Of a stretch of 54,741 nucleotides of DNA, positions 1 to 7,609 are shown piece after piece. Origin of the DNA: a bacterium (GTDB lineage Bacteria > Bacillota > Clostridia > Christensenellales > CAG-138); the NCBI GenBank assembly GCA_022778545.1, contig JALFDW010000045.1, forward strand, positions 1 through 54,741. The letters are read 5' to 3'. The translations under genes were made by a program, and so were the position numbers. The notes under the pieces are model-generated. The model had not been told where the DNA came from and searched no databases. It saw only the letters and a list, made by a program, of their open reading frames with translations. Position 1 is the stretch's first letter; the number at the start of each line of letters is the position of its first letter.

Positions 1-870
1 AATATCGCCCGTGACGACAACGCGCGATCCCTCGCCAAAGCGCGTCAGGAACATCTTCATTTGCTCGATGGTGCAGTTCTGCGCTTCATCCAGGATGATA
101 TACGCATCGCTGAGCGTGCGCCCGCGCATATACGCAAGCGGAGCCACTTCGATCACGCCGCGCTCGCTCAGGCTTTTGAAGCTTTCCGCGCCGAGAAAAT
201 CGTAAAGCGCATCATACAGCGGCCTGAGATACGGGTCGACTTTATTTTGCAGGTCGCCCGGCAGGAAGCCGAGCTTTTCTCCCGCTTCCACGGCAGGGCG
301 CGTCAGGATGATCTTTTCCACTTCCTTATTTTTATAGGCAAGCACCGCCATCGCCACCGCAAGGTACGTTTTCCCCGTTCCTGCCGGCCCGACGCCAAAC
401 ACAACGGTGTGGCGTTTCAGAGCGGAAACGTATTTTTTCTGGCCAAGCGTTTTGCACTTGATGCGCCTGCCCTTGTTCGTGAACGCCACAACATCGTCAA
501 GGAGTTCCGTGATGAGCTCCGCGTTGCCTTCCTTTGCGAGGTCGACCGCGTAACGGATGCGGCTGCGGTCGATCGTCTCGCCGCGGCGCAACGTCATAAG
601 CAGCTTGTCCGCAACCTCGGCAGCAAGTTCTGCACTCGCTTCTTCGCCTTCGATGCGGATGCAGTCCGCTTCCGTACGGATGCGCGCGCCTGTTTCATCT
701 TCAATGATCTTCAGGTTTTCATCAAACACGCCAAAGAGGCGGATCAACTCATCCATGGATTCCACCGGCACGGTGCGCACCGTAACGGCAGCGCCCGGTA
801 CACCGGCCTGCAATTCATCCGAAGAGCGTTTTTCCTCTTCCGGGTTCAGCAAATCAATCCTGTTCTCCAT
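1..870 (-). CDS. phoH: PhoH-family ATPase (3' end beyond window)
   Basis: PhoH/YbeZ-type cytoplasmic P-loop ATPase; the family is linked to RNA metabolism and often sits next to the rRNA maturation factor YbeY, but its exact reaction is unsettled. The visible 290 residues show an N-terminal KH-like region (about 30-100), Walker A GPAGTGKT at 161-168, the family segment ILTRPAVEAGEKLGFLPGD at about 188-206, Walker B IILDEAQN at 258-265 and the sensor-like VVVTGDI at the window edge. About 30-50 C-terminal residues are probably missing. The ATG at 868-870 lies inside the last codons of yqfD, a 17-base overlap that implies translational coupling. The order sigG-yqfC-yqfD-phoH is the usual sporulation-linked arrangement in Firmicutes. 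Confidence 0.95.
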   Translation of the reverse strand, partial: MENRIDLLNPEEEKRSSDELQAGVPGAAVTVRTVPVESMDELIRLFGVFDENLKIIEDETGARIRTEADCIRIEGEEASAELAAEVADKLLMTLRRGETIDRSRIRYAVDLAKEGNAELITELLDDVVAFTNKGRRIKCKTLGQKKYVSALKRHTVVFGVGPAGTGKTYLAVAMAVLAYKNKEVEKIILTRPAVEAGEKLGFLPGDLQNKVDPYLRPLYDALYDFLGAESFKSLSERGVIEVAPLAYMRGRTLSDAYIILDEAQNCTIEQMKMFLTRFGEGSRVVVTGDI

Positions 871-2062
871 GCGGCTCCTTAATTTCCTTTGTTTCACCAA
901 TATTTTCTTCCGTCGTGATGAAGACCGTCGCCCGCACGGCGCCATTCTCCAGCAAGACCGTTTCGCTCTTTTTTGAAAGTATGCGCGCACCCTTCGGAAG
1001 CATTTCCGTTGCAGCGCGTTCCGCCTTTTGCAGCGCTGCTTTCTCCAGTTCTTCCTGCGTTGCAGCCGCCTCTCGCTCCGCAAGCGCATAAAGCCGGATC
1101 TGCTCTACCGTAAGCGGCAAAAAGCAGTTGTTGAGTAAAAAGCCGCCGGCTCGCTCTTCCCGCACTGTTTCCCACGCTTCATCGCCATGAAAGCACTTTG
1201 AAGGCAGCTCCCATCCAAACAGGCTGATGCGCGTTTGTGTGCGTGTCTCCCCCGTTTCCGCAGGTTTGAGAAGCGTCGGCCCAACAGTTGCCTCAAAGCT
1301 GTAAAGCACTGTTGCGATCACTTCGCCTCGAGCATGCGTCAGAAGCGTGTTCTCTTCATCGCTGCGCAGCACGCCGGTGATGAGCTCCTGCCCGGCAAGC
1401 ACCGCATCCCCGACATGCACCTTCGCTTTTCCGTCATATACCGTAATGCCTGTGATCACGCCATCCTTTGCGGCACAGATGCTCGCAGGCGTTTCATTGC
1501 CGGCAGGAGGAAGTTCGGGGATCGCTTCTGCCTCTTTCAGGGACACAAGCAGCGTAACGCCAAAGAGCTTTGCCCCCGCCCAGGCAATCCGCGGATCGGA
1601 CTCCATCAGCGCGCCGCCCAACTCCGATGTGTGCACTGCCGTACGCCATGCGCCAACGCGCACTTCCATTTCGTCCAGCGCAGCAAGCACGTCCGCTTCC
1701 TGCACCGTATCGCAGCCATCCACTTCAATAAACCAGATGCGCCGGGATGCCGCAACGAGGAGCGCCAGCACGACCACCCATCCATAGAGCAGGGCCTTGC
1801 GAAAGCGCAGTTTTGAAAGGCGCATGATCAGCCCGCGTTTTTCAAGGATACGCACACGCACATTCTGCCCGCGCAGGAGCGCATGCAATGCATAAAATCC
1901 CGCAACGCTTACCCGTGCCGTAATGGCAGCGGTGCCTGTGCGCCGCACATGCCAGATCTCAATGCCGGCTTGTACAGCAAGGTTCAGGAAGCGTTCCAAG
2001 CCTTTTCCTTTGATTTCAATGATAACATATCCGGCAACAGAATTCCATATGCCTGTCAACAT
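854..2062 (-). CDS. yqfD: Sporulation protein YqfD
   Basis: 402 residues, the usual length for YqfD, a membrane protein expressed in the mother cell and needed for efficient sporulation; biochemical role unknown. An N-terminal cytoplasmic domain of about 85 residues is followed by one membrane segment (about 89-106, LLYGWVVVLALLVAAS), then an extracytoplasmic part with the FIEVDG motif seen in YqfD and FtsQ/POTRA-like domains. The C-terminal 60 residues are rich in Glu and Ala and likely helical. It follows yqfC by 65 bases and overlaps phoH by 17, so the three are probably cotranscribed. Family assignment rests on the domain pattern and the neighbours. Confidence 0.9.
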   Translation of the reverse strand: MLTGIWNSVAGYVIIEIKGKGLERFLNLAVQAGIEIWHVRRTGTAAITARVSVAGFYALHALLRGQNVRVRILEKRGLIMRLSKLRFRKALLYGWVVVLALLVAASRRIWFIEVDGCDTVQEADVLAALDEMEVRVGAWRTAVHTSELGGALMESDPRIAWAGAKLFGVTLLVSLKEAEAIPELPPAGNETPASICAAKDGVITGITVYDGKAKVHVGDAVLAGQELITGVLRSDEENTLLTHARGEVIATVLYSFEATVGPTLLKPAETGETRTQTRISLFGWELPSKCFHGDEAWETVREERAGGFLLNNCFLPLTVEQIRLYALAEREAAATQEELEKAALQKAERAATEMLPKGARILSKKSETVLLENGAVRATVFITTEENIGETKEIKEPHGEQD

Positions 2063-2127
2063 CAGCTGCTCCCAAATGAGAATTCACAAACTATTCTTAA
2101 TTTTTATCCATTCCATATCCGGCGCGG

Positions 2128-2412
2128 TCAGGATTCGTATTCCATGCTGCACAGGGCTCCTGCTACATATAGCCGTTCGGCCGAAAGCTCAAGAAGCGTG
2201 AGTGCACTGCCCGTAATGCGGAGGATGCCGCAGGCAGTATGCAGCCTGACGACACATTCCCCACATTCAAAGATACCCTTATGGTTTTCAATAAGCAGGA
2301 TCCCCCTGCCATGCAGCGTCAGCTTCGGCTGGCCGGAAACCGCCTCATCCGGAAGGTCCAGCGCTTCCGCAATGCGCTTCCCCAACCGGATTTTCCGTTT
2401 TTTATTGGACAT
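2128..2412 (-). CDS. yqfC: Sporulation protein YqfC (YabP/YqfC family)
   Basis: 94-residue protein of the YabP/YqfC family, small proteins with roles in spore coat or cortex formation. It has a basic N-terminus (MSNKKRKIRLGKRIAEALDLP), the family motif PKLTLHGRGILLIENHKGI at about 29-47, and a C-terminal ITGSALTLLELSAERLYVAG segment. Position immediately upstream of yqfD is the conserved arrangement. It lies 70 bases downstream of sigG; whether it has its own sporulation promoter there could not be decided by eye. Confidence 0.9.
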   Translation of the reverse strand: MSNKKRKIRLGKRIAEALDLPDEAVSGQPKLTLHGRGILLIENHKGIFECGECVVRLHTACGILRITGSALTLLELSAERLYVAGALCSMEYES

Positions 2413-2482
2413 AGCAAACCGCCCCCATACAGGTCATGTGTATGCAGGGCGGCAGCGGAATAGTATTATGGCGTTATACAGC

Positions 2483-3256
2483 TCAGACGTATTTTCGCAT
2501 GTGTTTGAGCGCGCTTTTTTCCAGGCGGGAGACCTGAGCCTGGCTGATCCCGATTTCGGAGGCAACTTCCATCTGCGTTCTGCCATGGAAAAAACGCAGT
2601 TCGATGATGCGCCGCTCGCGCGCGCCGAGCTTGTCAAGCCCACCTTCTATGGCAATGCTGTCCAGCCAGAGATCGTCCGAACTGCGCTCGTCGCGCACCT
2701 GATCCATCACATAGATCGCATCCCCATCGTCATGATAGATCGGCTCAAACAGCGACACCGGATCCTGGATCGCGTCCAAAGCGAACACAACATCCTCTTC
2801 TTTCATTTCGAGCGCTTTTGCGACTTCGCTGATATGCGGCTCACGCGCGTTTTCCTCCATGAGCCGGTTGCGCATCTGGAGCGCTTTATAAGCTGTATCG
2901 CGCAAAGAACGGCTTACGCGCATCGCCGTATTGTCCCGAAGATAGCGTCTGAGTTCCCCGATGATCATCGGAACGGCATAGGTGGAAAAGCGCACATCAA
3001 GCGCCAGGTTGAAATTGTCGATCGCCTTGATGAGGCCGATGCAGCCGACCTGAAACAGATCATCCATCTGTTCGCCGCGGCCGGAAAAACGCTGGATTAC
3101 GCTGAGCACGAGGCGCAGGTTCCCCTGGATAAATTCTTCCCGCGCACCCTCATCCCCTTCCTTGATGCGTACAAGAAGCTCCCTGCTGCGCTTATGCGTC
3201 ATCATAGGGAGCTTCGATGTGTCCACCCCGCAGATATCGACTTTGTTCAACGCCAT
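2483..3256 (-). CDS. sigG: Forespore sigma factor SigG
   Basis: RNA polymerase sporulation sigma factor G, which directs late forespore transcription. The N-terminus NKVDICGVDTSKLP is diagnostic of SigG. Region 2 contains NLRLVLSVIQRF, DLFQVGCIGLIKAIDNF and FSTYAVPMIIGE; region 3 contains QDPVSLFEPIYHDDGD; region 4.2 is TQMEVASEIGISQAQVSRLE, the DNA-binding helix-turn-helix. The start is set at the ATG at 3254-3256, which has GGAGGTG six bases upstream; this gives 257 residues, the usual size. Autoregulation is typical of the family, but no convincing SigG promoter was identified upstream. An inverted repeat lies between this gene and metQ. Confidence 0.96.
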   Translation of the reverse strand: MALNKVDICGVDTSKLPMMTHKRSRELLVRIKEGDEGAREEFIQGNLRLVLSVIQRFSGRGEQMDDLFQVGCIGLIKAIDNFNLALDVRFSTYAVPMIIGELRRYLRDNTAMRVSRSLRDTAYKALQMRNRLMEENAREPHISEVAKALEMKEEDVVFALDAIQDPVSLFEPIYHDDGDAIYVMDQVRDERSSDDLWLDSIAIEGGLDKLGARERRIIELRFFHGRTQMEVASEIGISQAQVSRLEKSALKHMRKYV

Positions 3257-3390
3257 CCCAAACACCTCCAAGGCCGCGCGCCCTGTGCGCGCTTTTATCC
3301 ATAGGATTGCCCCGGAGGCACATCGTTATTCTGCTTTTACGCGGGGGATTTGCATTGAAGGCGGTGCAATATGCCCACCTGTGGGCATGA

Positions 3391-3418
3391 AGAAAGGCCG
3401 CTTGCAAGCGGCCTTTCT
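3391..3418 (-). terminator. Terminator after metQ
   Basis: Perfect 14-base inverted repeat (AGAAAGGCCGCTTG with its complement) followed on the minus strand by a short T-rich stretch 14 bases after the metQ stop. The plus strand reads CTTTCTTTTA after the stem, so it may work in both directions. A second, smaller hairpin (TGCCCAC-CT-GTGGGCA) lies at 3372-3387. Confidence 0.85.
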
Positions 3419-3431
3419 TTTAGGGTCATAG

Positions 3432-4244
3432 TTAGAACTTCGGGATCACAGCACCGTCATAGGTGGCTTCAATGAAGCTGCGGACGGTCTCGCTCTGAAG
3501 GACTTCGATGAGAGCCTTCGTCTTTTCGGTGTTCTCGTTGCCTTCCTTCACCGCGATGATGTTCGCATAGGTTTCGGCGGCAAGGGAGTCCTTATCCTCA
3601 GCGGCGATCGCATCCTTACCCACGGAAAGCCCGCCCTGGATGGCATAGTTGCCGTTGATGACCGCGAGATCAACATCCTGCAGGGAACGCGGGAGCTGCG
3701 CGGCCTCGATCTCAATGATGTCAAGATTCTTGGGGTTCTCCACGATGTCGATCTTCGTGGCAGTCATGCCGGCATCCTCTCTCAGTTTGATGAGTCCCTG
3801 CGCCTCAAGCAGCAGCAGTGCGCGGGCTTCGTTCGTGCCGTCGTTCGGGATGGCGATCTGTGCACCGTCCGCAAGCTCTTCCAGAGAAGCGGTCTTGCCC
3901 GGGTAGATGCCGAAGGGCTCATAGTGAATTGCCGCAACGGAAACGATGTGCGTACCATTATTCGCGTTGAAATCATCCAGATAGGGCTTGTGCTGGAAGA
4001 AGTTTGCGTCAAGGTCGCCATCCTCAAGCGCGGTGTTGGGCATTACATAATCCGTGAATTCAACGATCTCGAGTTCAAATCCTTTTGCCTTGAGCAGATC
4101 GCGGACCTGCTCAAGAATTTCCGCATGCGGCGTTACGGATGCGCCGACAACGATCGTGTGAGGATCCGTTTTGGACTTGGAGCAGCCAGCAAAAAGAGCG
4201 AGCGCTACAAGTGCTGCGAGTACGAGTGCGAGTGTCTTTTTCAT
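3432..4244 (-). CDS. metQ: Methionine ABC transporter substrate-binding lipoprotein
   Basis: 270-residue NlpA/MetQ-family lipoprotein that binds methionine outside the membrane and delivers it to MetNI. The N-terminus has a signal peptide with lipobox FAGC, placing the lipidated Cys at 21. The body shows family features: VVGASVTPHAEILEQV, FTDYVMPNTALEDGDLDANFFQHKPYLD, AIHYEPFGIYPGK, IPNDGTNEARALLLLE and VINGNYA. It is the last gene of metNIQ, 36 bases after metI, and is followed by a strong terminator. Ligand specificity (L- or D-methionine) is inferred from family and operon context. Confidence 0.96.
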   Translation of the reverse strand: MKKTLALVLAALVALALFAGCSKSKTDPHTIVVGASVTPHAEILEQVRDLLKAKGFELEIVEFTDYVMPNTALEDGDLDANFFQHKPYLDDFNANNGTHIVSVAAIHYEPFGIYPGKTASLEELADGAQIAIPNDGTNEARALLLLEAQGLIKLREDAGMTATKIDIVENPKNLDIIEIEAAQLPRSLQDVDLAVINGNYAIQGGLSVGKDAIAAEDKDSLAAETYANIIAVKEGNENTEKTKALIEVLQSETVRSFIEATYDGAVIPKF

Positions 4245-4280
4245 GTTTCGTTTCCTCCTGAAAAAAATTTGAAATCTAAT

Positions 4281-4943
4281 CTATCTTCTCCGCTTGTCAA
4301 TCCGGGCTGCGATGTGCATGCCGACTTCCTGAAACACCTGCACGATGAGCACAAGCATAGCAAGCGTCACGAGCATCACATCCGACTGGTAGCGGTAGAG
4401 ACCATAGTTTACGGCGATCGTGCCAAGGCCGCCGCCGCCGACAAAGCCGGCCATTGCGGAATAGCCGAGGATTGTCGTGATCGCAATCGCCGCGCCGACC
4501 GTAAGGGACGGTTTGGCTTCCGGGAGCATCACGCGGAGCACGATCTGCAACGGGGAGGCGCCCATGGACTGCGCCGCCTCGATCACCCCTCCATCCACCT
4601 CCTTGATGGAGGATTCCACCATCCGCGCAATAAACGGCGCGGAACCGATCACAAGCGGTACGATGGTGGCAGTCGAGCCGAGGGACGTTCCCACGATCGC
4701 CTTTGTTACTGGCGTAAGCGCAACAAGCAAGATCAGAAACGGCGCGCTGCGCAAAAGGTTAATCACAACGCCGAGTACGCGGTTGAGCACCTTCATGGGG
4801 CGAATACCGTCCTTATCGCTCACAACGAGCAGAACGCCGAGCGGGAGGCCGATGAGGTAAGCCACAAACGTTGAAACGAGCACCATGTAGAACGTTTCGG
4901 CCGCTCCTTCCAGGAACAGGTTCAGCATCGCTTTAGAGAACAT
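4281..4943 (-). CDS. metI: Methionine ABC transporter permease
   Basis: 220-residue inner-membrane permease of the MetI family. About five hydrophobic segments are visible, starting with FYMVLVSTFVAYLIGLPLGVLLVV. The cytoplasmic EAA-type loop that contacts the ATPase reads EAAQSMGASPLQIVLRVMLPEA (about 129-150). The ATG overlaps the end of metN by 11 bases, which suggests coupled translation. Function as the channel of the MetNIQ importer is firm from family and operon. Confidence 0.96.
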   Translation of the reverse strand: MFSKAMLNLFLEGAAETFYMVLVSTFVAYLIGLPLGVLLVVSDKDGIRPMKVLNRVLGVVINLLRSAPFLILLVALTPVTKAIVGTSLGSTATIVPLVIGSAPFIARMVESSIKEVDGGVIEAAQSMGASPLQIVLRVMLPEAKPSLTVGAAIAITTILGYSAMAGFVGGGGLGTIAVNYGLYRYQSDVMLVTLAMLVLIVQVFQEVGMHIAARIDKRRR

Positions 4944-5964
4944 CGTCCGTCACCTCCTCATAATGTACGTTCCGTTCATTCAGGTACGCTTCGATGCGGT
5001 TTACCGCATCCGCAGCCTCAGGGAGCTGCACAATCATCTGTCCCACAGTTTTTCCTTCAATAGCGCGCGTATTTGCAAAGAGGATGTTCACCGGAGCGCC
5101 GCAGGCAAGCACCATGTTGGCGATAACAGGCTCAAACGGCGTCATGCCATCGAAAACAATGCGCAGCATCCGTTGCTTCTTTGCGCCGAACGCCGGTGTA
5201 TCCGCATTCTGCTCCCTGCCCGGGAACAGCAGCCGCCGCGCTGCTGCGGTCTTTGGCCGGCGGAAAATCTCTTCCACCTTGCCCATTTCCACGATGTGGC
5301 TTGCATCGAGGATCGCCACGCGGGAGCAGATTTCCTCCACAACGCGCATCTCATGCGTAATGACGATGACCGTGATACCAAGGCGCTCGTTGATCTCCTT
5401 CAAAAGTGCCAGGATGGAGCGTGTTGTCGTCGGGTCAAGCGCGCTTGTGGCTTCGTCGCACAGGAGCACTTTCGGCTCGTTGGCAAGTGCGCGGGCAATC
5501 GCAACACGCTGCTTCTGCCCGCCGGAAAGCTGCGCCGGATACGCATCGCGCTTATCGGAAAGGCCAACGACCTCAAGCAGCTCAGCCGCGCGCTTCTCTG
5601 CATCCCGCCGACTTACGCCCGCAAGCAGCAGCGGGAAACAGATGTTGTCAAGCGCCGTGCTCTGCATCAGCAGGTTGAACTGCTGGAAGATCATCCCGAT
5701 CCCGCGCCGCGCCTGCCGAAGCTGCTTTCCCTTGAGCGAAGAAAGCTCCTGCCCGGCCACAATCACGCGCCCCTCGGTAGGCCGCTCGAGCAGGTTCATA
5801 CAGCGCACAAGCGTGCTTTTTCCCGCGCCGGATAGGCCGATGATGCCGAAGATCTCCCCTTCATGAATCGAAAGATCGATGTTTTCAAGCGCCACAACAT
5901 CCCCATTTTTGCCGGAGAAACGCTTCGTCAGCCCTTCGATGCGAATGATTTCCTTTTGTTCCAT
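4933..5964 (-). CDS. metN: Methionine ABC transporter ATPase
   Basis: 343-residue ABC ATPase powering methionine uptake. Walker A GLSGAGKST at 43-51, Q-loop FQQFNLL, signature LSGGQKQR, Walker B VLLCDEATSALD, and H-loop VIVITHEM are all present. The C-terminal 80 residues (RIVFDGM...VNRIEAYL) form the NIL/ACT-like domain that senses methionine and inhibits transport in the E. coli family member. Start chosen at ATG 5962-5964, with GAGG five bases upstream; a GTG two codons earlier is possible. The gene starts 20 bases after an intrinsic terminator and a Met-rich leader ORF. Confidence 0.96.
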   Translation of the reverse strand: MEQKEIIRIEGLTKRFSGKNGDVVALENIDLSIHEGEIFGIIGLSGAGKSTLVRCMNLLERPTEGRVIVAGQELSSLKGKQLRQARRGIGMIFQQFNLLMQSTALDNICFPLLLAGVSRRDAEKRAAELLEVVGLSDKRDAYPAQLSGGQKQRVAIARALANEPKVLLCDEATSALDPTTTRSILALLKEINERLGITVIVITHEMRVVEEICSRVAILDASHIVEMGKVEEIFRRPKTAAARRLLFPGREQNADTPAFGAKKQRMLRIVFDGMTPFEPVIANMVLACGAPVNILFANTRAIEGKTVGQMIVQLPEAADAVNRIEAYLNERNVHYEEVTDDVL

Positions 5965-5983
5965 AAACACCTCGGAATTAAGC

Positions 5984-6018
5984 AGAATAAAAGGGCGGCG
6001 AGCTTGTGCTCACCGCCC
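5984..6018 (-). terminator. Attenuator-type terminator upstream of metN
   Basis: On the minus strand an 11-bp stem (GGGCGGTGAGC / GCTCGCCGCCC, one G-T pair) with loop ACAA is followed by TTTTATTC. It lies after the Met-rich leader ORF and only 20 bases before the metN start, so it must be read through for transporter synthesis. The 5' flank CATGGGCG can pair instead with TGCCCATG at 6110-6117 in the leader ORF. Confidence 0.85.
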
Positions 6019-6145
6019 ATGTGATCATAAGGATCTCTCACATTTGCAGCCACACTGACCCGCACCGGACAACGCGATTTGAGCCGCACATCATCATGGA
6101 CATGCAGCTCATGGGCATCATCATGGTCGCAAACACGGATTCCAT
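6019..6145 (-). promoter_or_regulatory. Candidate transcription attenuator for metNIQ
   Basis: Leader RNA between promoter and terminator. It carries a translated 35-codon ORF with eight Met codons within residues 8-19. Three leader segments can pair with the terminator's 5' flank: TGCCCATG (6110-6117), GTCCATG (6095-6101, one G-T pair) and ATGTG (6087-6091). A further stem pairs ATGTGA, which contains the ORF's stop codon (6038-6043), with TCACAT (6019-6024). This mutually exclusive pairing is what ribosome-controlled attenuation needs. No SAM (S-box) riboswitch or T-box features were recognised. No folding energies were computed. Confidence 0.65.
6038..6145 (-). CDS. Met-rich leader peptide of metNIQ
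   Basis: 35-codon ORF with a strong ribosome binding site (AAAGGAG, six bases before ATG) placed about 30 bases after the predicted transcription start. Ten of 35 residues are Met and three are Cys; residues 8-20 read MMMPMSCMSMMMC. It ends in Met-stop (ATG TGA) 20 bases before the terminator stem. Position between promoter and terminator of the methionine importer operon suggests that its translation, not the peptide, matters: ribosomes would stall on the two AUG triplets when charged Met-tRNA is scarce. A metal-binding micropeptide is an alternative reading of the Met/Cys pattern, but the attenuator geometry argues against it. Confidence 0.75.
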   Translation of the reverse strand: MESVFATMMMPMSCMSMMMCGSNRVVRCGSVWLQM

Positions 6146-6180
6146 AGGAAACTCCTTTGTTCAAGCATTAAAACGCTGTT

Positions 6181-6209
6181 ATCATATCCCATTCCCAACG
6201 CTTTGTCAA
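6181..6209 (-). promoter_or_regulatory. SigA promoter of the metNIQ leader
   Basis: TTGACA at 6204-6209, 17-base spacer, TATGAT at 6181-6186, on the minus strand. Transcription should begin near 6174, giving a leader of about 210 bases before metN. Confidence 0.9.
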
Positions 6210-6245
6210 TGCAAAATTTTATGTTTTCCGTTCATATGCACATGC

Positions 6246-6274
6246 TTGACCCCGCCGCGCCGGCGTAGTATAGT
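6246..6274 (+). promoter_or_regulatory. SigA promoter of the AEC transporter
   Basis: TTGACC at 6246-6251, 17-base spacer, TATAGT at 6269-6274, divergent from the metN leader promoter 36 bases away. Confidence 0.8.
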
Positions 6275-6347
6275 CTCATTTGGTGTGATACTGTATCCCC
6301 TTTCGTCACACCAAAGGCACGGACAATACGGCAGAAAATGGAGTGAC

Positions 6348-7271
6348 ATGGAAATGGCGTTTTTCGGAAAAGTACTGAACCAGCAGCTTGTGCTGCTTTT
6401 GCTGGTGCTCGTCGGGCTCTCCGTCAAAAAGCTCCACATTTTAAACCGCGAATCCGAAAAGGCCGTTTCAAGTCTGCTTGTAAACGTGCTTCTCCCCTGC
6501 AACATCATCCATTCCTTTTTAGGGGATATCGCAGTCTCCGCGGAATTCGTGAAAAGCTGTCTCCTTGCCATTCTCATCGCAGCCTGCATCCAGGCAGTCT
6601 CCGTCTTTGCAGGCAAATGGCTGTTCCGCGCTTACCCGCAGGAAAAGCAGGCCGTCCTTCGCTATGGGCTCATCTGCTCAAATTCCAGTTTCGTGGGCAT
6701 GCCGATCGCGGAGACGCTCTATGGAAGCCTTGGCGTGCTCTACACCTCCCTGTTCCAGATTCCCATCCGTTTCACGATGTGGACGGCAGGGCTTTCCCTG
6801 TTCACGGCCGTAGAAAAAAAGGATGCGTTCAAAAAGCTTGCAACGCATCCCTGTATCGTTTCCATTTTCATCGGCATTGTGCTGATGCTCACCCGGCTTG
6901 AGCTGCCGAAGTTTCTGAGCGACACGATCTACAGCATCAGCAGGACCACCGTCCCGATCTCCATGATCACAGTCGGCTCCATCATGGCGGATGCGGACGT
7001 AAAATCCCTGTTCTCAAAATCCATTCTTTACTATACTTTTCTGCGGCTCATCGCCTTCCCGCTCGTGGTTTACGGCATCCTGAAGCTGCTCGGTGCAGAA
7101 GCGCTGCTCATCAACATTGCCGTCATCATGACCGCAATGCCGGCGGGCGCCTCCACCTCCATCCTCGCAGAAAAATACGACGGCGACGCGCAATATGCAG
7201 CACAGCTTACCTTTTTCTCCACCCTGTGTTCGATCGCGACGATCCCGCTTATCAGCTTTCTCTTTTCATAA
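6348..7271 (+). CDS. AEC-family membrane transporter
   Basis: 307-residue integral membrane protein of the auxin efflux carrier (AEC) family, whose bacterial members move small organic acids such as malate or malonate. About ten hydrophobic segments are visible, including LVLLLLVLVGLSVKKL near the start and AFPLVVYGILKLLG and AVIMTAMPAGASTSILAEKY late. The family's two five-helix halves fit this pattern. The ATG at 6348 follows GGAG by four bases; an ATG two codons later is also possible. Substrate is unknown. It has its own promoter and stands divergent from metNIQ, with no clear link in function. Confidence 0.85.
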   Translation: MEMAFFGKVLNQQLVLLLLVLVGLSVKKLHILNRESEKAVSSLLVNVLLPCNIIHSFLGDIAVSAEFVKSCLLAILIAACIQAVSVFAGKWLFRAYPQEKQAVLRYGLICSNSSFVGMPIAETLYGSLGVLYTSLFQIPIRFTMWTAGLSLFTAVEKKDAFKKLATHPCIVSIFIGIVLMLTRLELPKFLSDTIYSISRTTVPISMITVGSIMADADVKSLFSKSILYYTFLRLIAFPLVVYGILKLLGAEALLINIAVIMTAMPAGASTSILAEKYDGDAQYAAQLTFFSTLCSIATIPLISFLFS

Positions 7272-7289
7272 GGCCGAGGGCTAAGCGTC

Positions 7290-7305
7290 CGGCTTGCAGC
7301 CGTTT
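7290..7305 (+). terminator. Weak hairpin after AEC gene
   Basis: CGGCTTGCAGCCG (small palindrome-like hairpin) followed by TTT, 19 bases after the stop. A near-identical element occurs at 52309-52321. Stem is short and the T tract poor, so termination is uncertain. Confidence 0.35.
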
Positions 7306-7313
7306 CCCCGCGT

Positions 7314-7565
7314 TTATCCTTCGCCCTTATATTTGCGGTAAGTCGCCATGCCGCCGCGGATATGGCGTTCCTCCTTGTTCTTGTTCAGAATTACCCGTAC
7401 CTCTTTTGCAAGCTCCGGGTCGAGTTGCCTGAGGCGCGTCTGCATGTCCTGATGCACCGTGGATTTGCTGATGCCGAACTCCCGCGCGGCTGCACGCACC
7501 GTGGATTCATGCTCAATAATATATTCCGCAAGAGACAACACGCGTTCTTCGATATAAGCGTACAT
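7314..7565 (-). CDS. spoIIID: Sporulation transcriptional regulator SpoIIID
   Basis: 83-residue DNA-binding protein that switches mother-cell gene expression during sporulation. The N-terminus YIEERVLSLAEYIIEHESTVR leads into the helix-turn-helix TVRAAAREFGISKSTVHQD (about 22-40), then a basic C-terminal tail with ERHIRGGMATYRKYKG, all typical of SpoIIID. The start is the ATG at 7563-7565, four bases after GGGGGTG. That ribosome binding site lies in the 3' arm of a strong hairpin (7568-7609), so translation may be controlled. The gene is 106 bases downstream of comF on the same strand. Confidence 0.95.
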   Translation of the reverse strand: MYAYIEERVLSLAEYIIEHESTVRAAAREFGISKSTVHQDMQTRLRQLDPELAKEVRVILNKNKEERHIRGGMATYRKYKGEG

Positions 7566-7567
7566 AA

Positions 7568-7609
7568 AACACCCCCGAACAAGCTTTGTAAAGCTTATGA
7601 GGGGGTGTT
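7568..7609 (-). promoter_or_regulatory. Hairpin sequestering the spoIIID ribosome binding site
   Basis: Outer arms AACACCCCC and GGGGGTGTT (9 bp, perfect), a 4x4 internal loop, then inner arms AAGCTT/AAGCTT with loop TACA. On the minus strand the 3' outer arm contains the GGGGGTG that precedes the spoIIID ATG. It could alternatively be a weak terminator, but only TTTTA follows. Confidence 0.6.

Noticed and set aside
61-882. Open frame on the plus strand at the left edge
   Set aside because: Antisense to phoH, which shows Walker motifs; no recognisable protein.
5965-6180. SAM (S-box) riboswitch or T-box upstream of metN
   Set aside because: The leader is almost filled by the 35-codon ORF with ribosome binding site; the conserved S-box core and the T-box sequence were not found.
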